Assembly: GCA_030632305.1 (NCBI GenBank)
Contig: DAOVUZ010000037.1
Coordinates: 1-7,309, forward strand
DNA: 7,309 bases
Source of the DNA: Dehalococcoidales bacterium
GTDB lineage: Bacteria; Chloroflexota; Dehalococcoidia; Dehalococcoidales; DAOVUZ01
Reading direction: 5' to 3'
Shown here one piece after another: positions 1 to 6,052 of this stretch; positions within the stretch are counted from its first letter, which is position 1, and each line of letters begins with the position of its first letter. Below the pieces are notes generated by a model. That model worked only from the letters and a program-made list of their open reading frames with translations. It had not been told where the DNA came from and searched no databases. Made by a program: the position numbers and the translations under genes.

Positions 1-1
1 A

Positions 2-2020
2 GTGGACTTGCTGATTTTAAAAGTGCTTGTTTTGGCAGCCGGGGTTCTAGCCCTAGGTTTCGTTGGTTACCTGATGCGCACTATATTGCGTGAGAGTGAA
101 GGCACTGAGAAAATGCAGGAGATTTCTCTTGCCATTCGACAGGGAGCCACAGCTTTCCTCCGCCGTGAGTTTATGACCCTGGGTATCTTCACCGTGGTAA
201 TATTTATAGCCCTAGCTTTCTTCATAGAACCCAAACCTCTGGTAGCCATAGCCTATGTCATTGGCACTTTAACCTCAGCTCTGGCTGGTTTTCTAGGGAT
301 GAGCATTGCCACTCGAGCCAATGCCAGAACAGCTAATGCTGCCATTAGCAGTTGGGCTAAAGGACTAAAAATTGCCTTCTCCAGTGGAGCGGTAATGGGC
401 TTTTGTGTTGTTGGTTTAGGCTTACTGGGGCTATCTATCATATCCTTCTTCTGGGAAGACCCTCATGTGTGGTTAGGTTTTGCCTTCGGGGCCTCTTCAG
501 TAGCACTATTCCTGAGAGCTGGCGGTGGTATATTTACTAAGAGTGCTGATGTAGGGGCTGACTTAGTTGGCAAGGTTGAGAAGGGAATACCAGAGGATGA
601 CCCCCGGAACCCAGCCGTAATTGCCGACAATGTCGGCGACAATGTCGGTGATATAGCTGGAATGGGCTCTGACCTATATGAATCCTATGTCTCCGCTATC
701 GCCGCATCAATGGTGTTAGGAGTGCTCGTCCTGGATATAAAAGGAATGATGCTACCCCTTCTGCTTGGTGCTCTGGGCATAGTAGTTTCTATTATCGGTG
801 CCCTCTGTGTCAGACCTCGGGATATTGAAGGCGGCTTTGAAAGGCAGGTAGCTAAGGCACATGCCACGATGAATACCGGGGTATATGTCAGTAATATCCT
901 GATGATAATAGCCAGCTTCTTTATCATAAGAGGTTACGTGGGTGACTTGAGATTATTCTGGGCTCTAGTATCGGGCTTAATCTGCGGTTTCCTGATTGGA
1001 CAGCTAACTGAATACTACACCTCGGCGGAACGCGGTCCGGCGAAGAAAATAGCTAAAGCGGCTCAAACCGGCGCTGCTGTTACTGTCATCGAGGGATTAG
1101 CTACTGGCATGATAAGCACCGTTGGGCCAGTATTACTGGTGGCTATTACCACCGTGCTCGCCTATATTTTTGGTGGACTGTTGGGCATAGGTATAGCGGC
1201 TATGGGCATGCTTATCAACCTGGGAATGCTGTTATCTATGGACTGTTATGGACCGATAGCTGACAATGCTGCCGGCATTGCTGAGATGGCGGGACTGGGC
1301 GGAGAAGTTAGAGAGCGTTGTGAAGCCCTGGATGCTGTCGGTAACACCACAGCGGCAACAGGTAAAGGTTTTGCTATCGGTTCAGCCGCCTTAGCCTCCC
1401 TAGCCTGGTTAGCCACCTACTTTGGAGTAGCCAGCAACATTGACCTAGCTAAATTAGGCCTGGACAATGTGGCTGTAATTTCTGGCTTGCTTATTGGTGG
1501 CGTATTAACCTTCATCTTCAGTTCCCTGGCAATGAAAGGCGTCGGTGATGGCGCCTTTGAGATTGTCAACGAGGTCAGGAGACAGTTCCGAGAAATTAAA
1601 GGATTGATGGAAGGCACGGCTAAGCCTGATTATGTAAGCTGTGTTGATATCGCTACCAAGAGGGCGTTAAGCTCAATGCTGGTTCCTGGAATACTGGTGC
1701 TTGTCATACCTCTTGTCATCGGTTTCACCCTGGGCCCTGAAGCAGTAGCCGGCCTACTGGTTGGAGCATTACTGACCGGGTTTATGCTGGCGGTAATGAT
1801 GGCTAATTCTGGCGGCGCCTGGGACAATGCCAAGAAGTATATTGAGGCGGGTAACCTTGGTGGTAAGGGGAGTGAGGCTCACAAGGCAGCCGTCATCGGC
1901 GACACCGTGGGTGACCCGTTTAAGGATACGGCTGGACCTTCACTAAATATCCTGATTAAGCTAGTTGGTAAGGTAGCTGTAATTTTCGGACCCCTGTTTG
2001 TAACCCTAATTGTGCTGTAA
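2..2020 (+). CDS. hppA: K+-dependent membrane-bound ion-pumping pyrophosphatase
   Basis: This is an integral membrane pyrophosphatase that couples hydrolysis of cytoplasmic PPi to export of H+ or Na+. At 672 residues it has about the normal length of the family, with many hydrophobic helices running from residue 5 to the C-terminus. Seen directly are the catalytic motifs DVGADLVGKVE (183-193), DNVGDNVGD (209-217), and GDTVGDPFKDTAGPS (633-647), whose Asp residues bind Mg2+ and PPi in this family. The segment GNTTAATGKG (447-456) has Ala451 and Gly454, where K+-independent enzymes have Lys and Thr, so K+ dependence is expected. Glu227 in DLYESY sits at the helix-6 position used by Na+-pumping enzymes such as that of Thermotoga maritima, rather than one turn later as in plant H+ pumps; the pumped ion is still uncertain. 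The GTG at position 2 gives a normal N-terminus, but the window edge hides any ribosome binding site, so an upstream start is possible. The gene ends at TAA 2018-2020. Confidence 0.96.
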   Translation: MDLLILKVLVLAAGVLALGFVGYLMRTILRESEGTEKMQEISLAIRQGATAFLRREFMTLGIFTVVIFIALAFFIEPKPLVAIAYVIGTLTSALAGFLGMSIATRANARTANAAISSWAKGLKIAFSSGAVMGFCVVGLGLLGLSIISFFWEDPHVWLGFAFGASSVALFLRAGGGIFTKSADVGADLVGKVEKGIPEDDPRNPAVIADNVGDNVGDIAGMGSDLYESYVSAIAASMVLGVLVLDIKGMMLPLLLGALGIVVSIIGALCVRPRDIEGGFERQVAKAHATMNTGVYVSNILMIIASFFIIRGYVGDLRLFWALVSGLICGFLIGQLTEYYTSAERGPAKKIAKAAQTGAAVTVIEGLATGMISTVGPVLLVAITTVLAYIFGGLLGIGIAAMGMLINLGMLLSMDCYGPIADNAAGIAEMAGLGGEVRERCEALDAVGNTTAATGKGFAIGSAALASLAWLATYFGVASNIDLAKLGLDNVAVISGLLIGGVLTFIFSSLAMKGVGDGAFEIVNEVRRQFREIKGLMEGTAKPDYVSCVDIATKRALSSMLVPGILVLVIPLVIGFTLGPEAVAGLLVGALLTGFMLAVMMANSGGAWDNAKKYIEAGNLGGKGSEAHKAAVIGDTVGDPFKDTAGPSLNILIKLVGKVAVIFGPLFVTLIVL

Positions 2021-2028
2021 ACTTCAGC

Positions 2029-2058
2029 TTTACAATGCTTGATATTTTCAGCTACAAT
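2029..2058 (+). promoter_or_regulatory. Candidate sigma-70-type promoter upstream of glycyl-tRNA synthetase
   Basis: TTTACA (2029-2034) and TACAAT (2053-2058) each match five of six bases of the bacterial -35 and -10 consensus, with an 18-bp spacer. They lie in the 111-bp gap after the pyrophosphatase gene, about 75 bp before the GTG start of the synthetase, which is where a promoter for the glyQS-sbcD-gyrI unit would be expected. The gap is AT-rich compared with the flanking genes. No T-box antiterminator or other leader structure is recognisable in the short leader that would remain. The call rests on consensus matching alone. Confidence 0.38.
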
Positions 2059-2118
2059 TCATACCAAACGCATATTATGTCAAAAGCAAGGCAGCAATTA
2101 GTTTTCTACCAGAGGTCT

Positions 2119-2125
2119 AAGGAGG
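2119..2125 (+). promoter_or_regulatory. Ribosome binding site fixing the GTG start of glycyl-tRNA synthetase
   Basis: AAGGAGG is a near-perfect Shine-Dalgarno sequence, 6 nt before GTG 2132-2134. It supports the GTG rather than the in-frame ATG at 2162, which has no comparable upstream sequence and would remove the first ten residues. Confidence 0.85.
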
Positions 2126-2131
2126 GTAGCG

Positions 2132-3511
2132 GTGACTGAGCAAGCACCAAAAAAGGTTGACATGGAAAAGGTTGTCTCCCTGTGCCGGCGGCGGGGTTTC
2201 ATTTTCCCCAGCAGTGAAATCTACGGCGGTCTGTCAAGTTGCTGGGATTATGGACCCCTGGGGGTAGAACTGAAGCGGAATATTAAAGACGCCTGGTGGC
2301 GAGCTATGGTTCAGGAGCGCGACGATATGGTGGGTCTGGATGCCAGTATTATGATGCACCCCCAGACCTGGGCTGCCAGTGGACACCTTGAGGGGTTTGT
2401 TGACCCGCTGGTAGAGTGTAAGAGCTGTCACCGCAGATGGCGCAGTGATGATTTAGAGGGTGACAATTGCCCCTCCTGCGGCGGCGAATTAACCGAGTCT
2501 CGCCTGTTTAATTTAATGTTCAAGACCTTTATGGGTCCTGTGGAGGAAGAAGCCAGCGTAGTTTATTTGCGTCCTGAGACAGCCCAGGGTATATTTGTTA
2601 ACTTTCAGAATGTACTTAATACCACCAGAAGGAGGCTGCCCTTCGGAATCGCCCAGGTAGGTAAAGCCTTCCGAAACGAGATTACCACCGGCAATTTCAT
2701 CTTCCGCAGTCGGGAATTTGAGCAGATGGAAATCGAGTTCTTTGTTAAGCCGGGAACCGACCAGGAATGGTTTAACTACTGGATTGAGGAACGCCTCAAC
2801 TGGTATGTGAAGTTAGGCATAAAGAGAGCAAATCTCAAGCTGCGGCAACACGGCAAAGAGGAACTGGCGCACTATGCCCGCGATTGCTACGACATTAATT
2901 ACCTGTTCCCTATGGGATGGTCTGAGCTGGAAGGCATCGCCAATCGGGGTGACTTTGACCTGGTTCAGCACGCCAGCTTCAGTGGCAAGAGCATGGACTA
3001 CTTTGATGATGAGACCAAGGAGCATTTTATCCCCTATATAATTGAGCCATCAGCCGGGGTGGACCGCTCCGTTCTGGCTTTTCTGTGCGATGCCTACGAT
3101 GAAGAACCAGACGAAGACGAAATACGGGTGCTACTCCACCTCCATCCCAGTCTGGCTCCGATTAAAGTAGCGGTATTACCGCTAAGCAGGCGGGAGAAGC
3201 TGGCTGGTGTAGCCAAACAGATATATGCTGACCTGCGCCAGTGCTGGATGGTAAGCTATGACGATGCTCAGAGTATCGGTCGTCGCTACCGGCGACAGGA
3301 TGAGATTGGCACCCCGTTCTGTGTCACCGTTGACTTCCAGTCGCTAGAGGATGAGCAAGTTACGATTCGGGAACGAGATACCATGAATCAGATACGAGTC
3401 CCCATCAGCGAGCTGAAGAAGATATTACAAGCCAAACTTAAAGGCGAATCTCTATTCGTCCTACCCCCCGGCGGAATGATATGGAAGGTGGAAAGGGAGG
3501 AAGGGGGATAA
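2132..3511 (+). CDS. glyQS: Glycyl-tRNA synthetase, class II, homodimeric (alpha2) type
   Basis: This enzyme charges tRNA-Gly with glycine, using ATP and releasing AMP and PPi in the cytoplasm. Its 459 residues are typical for the bacterial single-chain alpha2 form, as opposed to the alpha2beta2 GlyQ/GlyS form. The N-terminal part has the family-typical segment FIFPSSEIYGG (23-33) followed by WDYGPLG (38-44). Motif 2 of class II synthetases is seen as FRNEIT (180-185) and FRSREFEQMEIEFF (191-204), and motif 3 as GVDRSVLAF (309-317). An insertion carries C96-x2-C99 and C113-x2-C116, which look like a four-cysteine zinc site. The C-terminal anticodon-binding domain spans about 343-450 and contains IGTPFCVTVDF (392-402). 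The GTG start is set by a strong ribosome binding site. The gene is the first of a likely three-gene operon, and its last codons are Gly-rich because they overlap the purine-rich leader of the next gene. No truncation or missing catalytic motif was seen. Confidence 0.97.
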   Translation: MTEQAPKKVDMEKVVSLCRRRGFIFPSSEIYGGLSSCWDYGPLGVELKRNIKDAWWRAMVQERDDMVGLDASIMMHPQTWAASGHLEGFVDPLVECKSCHRRWRSDDLEGDNCPSCGGELTESRLFNLMFKTFMGPVEEEASVVYLRPETAQGIFVNFQNVLNTTRRRLPFGIAQVGKAFRNEITTGNFIFRSREFEQMEIEFFVKPGTDQEWFNYWIEERLNWYVKLGIKRANLKLRQHGKEELAHYARDCYDINYLFPMGWSELEGIANRGDFDLVQHASFSGKSMDYFDDETKEHFIPYIIEPSAGVDRSVLAFLCDAYDEEPDEDEIRVLLHLHPSLAPIKVAVLPLSRREKLAGVAKQIYADLRQCWMVSYDDAQSIGRRYRRQDEIGTPFCVTVDFQSLEDEQVTIRERDTMNQIRVPISELKKILQAKLKGESLFVLPPGGMIWKVEREEGG

Positions 3512-3517
3512 AGGGGG
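3510..3517 (+). promoter_or_regulatory. Purine-rich ribosome binding region for the TTG start of the SbcD-like gene
   Basis: AAAGGGGG lies 5 nt before TTG 3523-3525, inside an almost pure-purine run covering about 3481-3522. It overlaps the TAA of the synthetase gene (3509-3511), which suggests translational coupling between the two genes. Confidence 0.5.
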
Positions 3518-3522
3518 AGAGG

Positions 3523-4767
3523 TTGAAAATCCTCCACTTTGCCGACCTTCACCTCGGTGTGGAAAGCTATGGGCGTATTGACCCGGCTACCGGGTTATCG
3601 TCGCGCTTCCTTGATTTTCTATCTGCCCTTGACCAGGTGGTAGACTATGCCGTGGAAAACAAGGTAGACCTTGTCCTCTTCTGCGGCGATGCCTACAAGA
3701 GTCGTGAGCCGAGCCAGACCCAGCAACGAGAGTTTGCCAAGCGCATAAACCGGTTGTCTACCAGCAATATCCCCGTCTTCCTCCTCATCGGTAATCACGA
3801 CCTGCCCAACGCTATCGGCAGGGCTACCACCACCGAAATATTCGATACGCTGGCGGTTAAAAATGTTTATGTCTCTAACCACCCCGAAATTTACCGCATC
3901 CCCACCAGTAGCGGCATGGCTCAAATAGCCTCTTTACCCTGGCTAAGACGCAGTGGTCTATTGAGCAAAGAAGAGACTAAAAATCTTAACTTCGAGCAGA
4001 TTAATCAGAGATTACAGCAGGTGTTAACACTTAAAATCAGTGACCTGGCTCAGAAGCTCGACCCGGCATTACCCTCCATATTAGCGGCTCATGTCTGGGT
4101 CTCCGGAGCTAAAGTAGGCTCGGAGAGTCTAATGACCATAGGACAGGAGCATGTATTGCTGGTGAGTAATGTCGCCCATCCTGCTTTTGACTACATCGCC
4201 CTGGGTCATATTCATAAGCGCCAGGTCTTGTCGGATAATCCCCCGGTAGTCTATTCCGGCAGCCTGGAAAGGCTGGACTTCAGTGAAGAAGAGGATGAAA
4301 AAGGGTTCTATGTGGTAGAAATTGAGCCTGATTTGGAAACAGGTAAGAGGCAGGTCTCCTTTGACTTCCACCCGGTAAGCGGGCGCCGCTTTGTCACCAT
4401 TAACATCAATGTTGAGCCGCAGGACACCGACCCGACATCAACCGTGCTCAGGGCTATTGGTGAGCAGGAAGATAAGGTGAGCGATGCCATAGTCCGACTG
4501 AATATTAGCCTGCCCGCCGAGATTGAAGGTCAGCTTAGAGATAATGACATCAGGGATGCGGTCAAAGAGGCTCACTACTTTACCGTTGCCAAGGATATAG
4601 AGCGGGAGACCCGCCTCAGACTGGGGCAGTGGACTGCCGAGGAAATAACACCCCTTGACGCATTAAGAACCTACCTGGAATCAAAGAAGGTATCTCCAGA
4701 ACGAACCAAAATCCTGCTTGAGTATGGGGAGAGGATGATAAGGGAGCGGGAGACTAGGGAGGGGTAA
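3523..4767 (+). CDS. sbcD: SbcD/Mre11-family DNA repair nuclease (metallophosphoesterase)
   Basis: This is a calcineurin-like metallophosphoesterase of the SbcD/Mre11 group, Mn-dependent nucleases that process DNA ends and hairpins, normally with the SbcC/Rad50 ATPase. From the TTG start it has 414 residues, a usual SbcD length. The phosphodiesterase motifs are complete: D8 and H10 in ADLHLG, D56 in FCGD, GNHD at 90-93, H190 in AHVW, and H229 and H231 in GHIH. The part after about residue 245 (YSGSLERLDF and onward) resembles the capping and C-terminal SbcD region, with a charged helical tail. An ATG at 3481 in the same frame would add 14 residues, but these are a Gly/Lys/Arg-rich translation of the purine-rich leader and overlap the synthetase gene. 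TTG-AAA-ATC gives the family-typical opening MKILHFADLHLG. No sbcC lies next to it; the next gene is GyrI-like. Its nuclease activity is inferred from the motifs. A general phosphoesterase role is less likely. Confidence 0.9.
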   Translation: MKILHFADLHLGVESYGRIDPATGLSSRFLDFLSALDQVVDYAVENKVDLVLFCGDAYKSREPSQTQQREFAKRINRLSTSNIPVFLLIGNHDLPNAIGRATTTEIFDTLAVKNVYVSNHPEIYRIPTSSGMAQIASLPWLRRSGLLSKEETKNLNFEQINQRLQQVLTLKISDLAQKLDPALPSILAAHVWVSGAKVGSESLMTIGQEHVLLVSNVAHPAFDYIALGHIHKRQVLSDNPPVVYSGSLERLDFSEEEDEKGFYVVEIEPDLETGKRQVSFDFHPVSGRRFVTININVEPQDTDPTSTVLRAIGEQEDKVSDAIVRLNISLPAEIEGQLRDNDIRDAVKEAHYFTVAKDIERETRLRLGQWTAEEITPLDALRTYLESKKVSPERTKILLEYGERMIRERETREG

Positions 4768-4782
4768 AAGTAACCATTTAAC

Positions 4783-4790
4783 AAAGGAGG
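4783..4790 (+). promoter_or_regulatory. Strong ribosome binding site of the GyrI-like gene
   Basis: AAAGGAGG lies 7 nt before ATG 4798-4800, at optimal spacing. It is stronger than the site in front of the SbcD-like gene, so the GyrI-like protein may be made in larger amounts from the same transcript. Confidence 0.85.
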
Positions 4791-4797
4791 TAGTTAT

Positions 4798-5316
4798 ATG
4801 ACACCGTCAAAATCATCTAGTAAAGAGCCTCAAATCCTGAAAATGCCACCGCAAAAGATGGCAGCAGTTCATGGCAAGGGTGCCCCGGATAAGGTCTTCC
4901 CCGAACTCATGGCGGCTCTCTACAGTTCGGTTTATACGTTGAAGTTTGACCTCAAGAAGAAGGGGCTGCCTACCTTCAAGGTTACTGGACTCCGTGCCCG
5001 CTACCCCGATTCCTACCTTGTCCCTAGGGAAGAATGGACTCACATTATCGGTTTACCTATCCCTGAAGACACCACTTCCCTACCCCAGAAGGTCCCCAGC
5101 ATTGAGGTCAAGATTGAAATCTGGGAGTATAGCACGGTGGCCCAGATTCTTCACCTTGGAGCTTATGACCAAGAGCAACCCACTATTGAGCGCCTGCATA
5201 AGTTCATTGAAGAAAACGGCTACCAAATAGCCGGCATACACGAAGAGGAATACCTGACCACGCCTGATGCCAAAGTGATGAAGACTATTATCAGGTATGC
5301 GGTGAAGAAGAAGTAG
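4798..5316 (+). CDS. GyrI-like small-molecule-binding domain protein
   Basis: This 172-residue soluble protein belongs to the stand-alone GyrI-like (SbmC / AraC-effector-binding fold) group. The recognisable features are LYSSVYTLKF (41-50), the ligand-side segment AQILHLGAYDQEQPTIERLH (115-134), FIEENGY (136-142), and HEEEYL (148-153) followed by the closing strand KTIIRYAVK (162-170). Close relatives usually read HHEIYLSDP in the penultimate segment; here it is HEEEYLTTPD, with Glu151 retained at the acidic position. No DNA-binding helix-turn-helix is present, so it is not a complete AraC or MerR regulator. Known relatives bind small molecules, inhibit DNA gyrase (E. coli SbmC), or in some cases hydrolyse cyclopropanoid genotoxins; which applies here cannot be told from the sequence. 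The gene lies 30 nt after the SbcD-like gene, probably in one transcript. The family call is firm and the molecular function is open. Confidence 0.85.
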   Translation: MTPSKSSSKEPQILKMPPQKMAAVHGKGAPDKVFPELMAALYSSVYTLKFDLKKKGLPTFKVTGLRARYPDSYLVPREEWTHIIGLPIPEDTTSLPQKVPSIEVKIEIWEYSTVAQILHLGAYDQEQPTIERLHKFIEENGYQIAGIHEEEYLTTPDAKVMKTIIRYAVKKK

Positions 5317-5331
5317 GCAGGTGACTTAATT

Positions 5332-6003
5332 TCAGTGCCGCTCCCGCGCCCGCCACTGCTTGAGGTATCGGATTACTTCGTCATCAGTGAGGTCGTACCA
5401 CTGGCGATAAAAATCAGCTACAGCAAATATCGGCATGAAGCCGGTAGTGCAGATTATTACTTTGTCGGCAACCTTTTCTACTTGCTTCACCGCCAGTGCC
5501 GAAGCACAGGGTACCGCGACCACTATCTCCCTCGGTCGACGACGGCGGACTGATTCCACCGCCGCCCTCATGGTGATGCCTGAAGCCAGTCCATCATCTA
5601 TGATTATCACTGTCTTGCCAGTTACGGTAACCAGTGGGCGGTCTCCTTCATAAAGTAGGCACCGCCGTTTAATCTCAGCCCTGACCTTGGTTGCCTCATA
5701 CTCTATCTGCTGTCGGCTCAAACCCACCCTTTTGGCTATTTCTTCATTAAGGATAATTGTTCCATCGTCAGCACAGGCACCGAAGCCAGCTTCAGGGGTA
5801 AGCGGCAGAGGAATTTTACGGCAAATAACCAGGTCGAGGCCAGCTTTGAGGGCACCGGCTACTTCCACCGCTACCGGTACTCCTCCGTTAGGGATGGCAA
5901 GCACGATAACTGACTGCCCGTTATACTCGCTCAGCTTGGCGGCTAGCTGTCTACCGGCATCGTGTCGGTTCTCAAAGATAACTTCTCCTCTGCCGATATT
6001 CAT
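5332..6003 (-). CDS. Phosphoribosyltransferase of the COG1926 type, substrate unknown
   Basis: This 223-residue cytoplasmic protein has the type I phosphoribosyltransferase fold, which uses or releases PRPP. The PRPP-binding motif is VIIIDDGLASGITMRAA (132-148), with the acidic pair D136-D137. Further hallmarks of this subgroup are VLAIPNGGVPVA (34-45), ICRKIPLPLTPEAGFGA (60-76), ILNEEIAKRVGLS (84-96) and the end segment YDLTDDEVIRYL (203-214). Some relatives are annotated only as predicted phosphoribosyltransferases, so no base is assigned. ATG 6001-6003 is supported by AAAGGGAG on the minus strand (plus-strand 6012-6019), 8 nt upstream. The gene starts 49 nt after the adenine deaminase stop codon on the same strand, and I see no terminator or good promoter in the gap, so the two are probably co-transcribed. 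A salvage role with hypoxanthine or adenine is an inference from context only. Confidence 0.88.
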   Translation of the reverse strand: MNIGRGEVIFENRHDAGRQLAAKLSEYNGQSVIVLAIPNGGVPVAVEVAGALKAGLDLVICRKIPLPLTPEAGFGACADDGTIILNEEIAKRVGLSRQQIEYEATKVRAEIKRRCLLYEGDRPLVTVTGKTVIIIDDGLASGITMRAAVESVRRRRPREIVVAVPCASALAVKQVEKVADKVIICTTGFMPIFAVADFYRQWYDLTDDEVIRYLKQWRARERH

Positions 6004-6011
6004 ATTGCTTT

Positions 6012-6019
6012 CTCCCTTT
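6012..6019 (-). promoter_or_regulatory. Ribosome binding site of the phosphoribosyltransferase gene
   Basis: Read on the minus strand this is AAAGGGAG, 8 nt before the ATG at 6003-6001. It supports that start and shows the gene has its own translation signal within the 49-nt gap after the deaminase. Confidence 0.65.
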
Positions 6020-6052
6020 AATTATTGCCGATTAGCCTGCAGCCAAAATTAT

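Noticed and set aside
2017..2033. Small inverted repeat GTAAA / TTTAC at the pyrophosphatase stop codon
   Set aside because: The stem has only five mostly A-T pairs with a seven-base loop and no following T-run, so it is too weak to call a terminator.
2021..2131. T-box riboswitch in front of the glycyl-tRNA synthetase gene
   Set aside because: The gap is only 111 bp and contains neither a recognisable T-box sequence nor a terminator/antiterminator pair.
4946..5230. Open frame of 94 codons on the plus strand inside the GyrI-like gene
   Set aside because: It lies in another frame of a well-supported gene, and its Ser/Pro/Arg-rich translation is typical of out-of-frame reading.
5316..5339. Imperfect inverted repeat at the convergent gene junction
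   Set aside because: The stem is four plus three pairs broken by an internal loop and has no T-run on either side. It is mentioned as context but not annotated as a terminator.
6004..6052. Possible separate promoter for the phosphoribosyltransferase in the 49-nt gap
   Set aside because: TTGGCT and AATAAT on the minus strand are only 14 bp apart, too close for a standard promoter; co-transcription with the deaminase is simpler.
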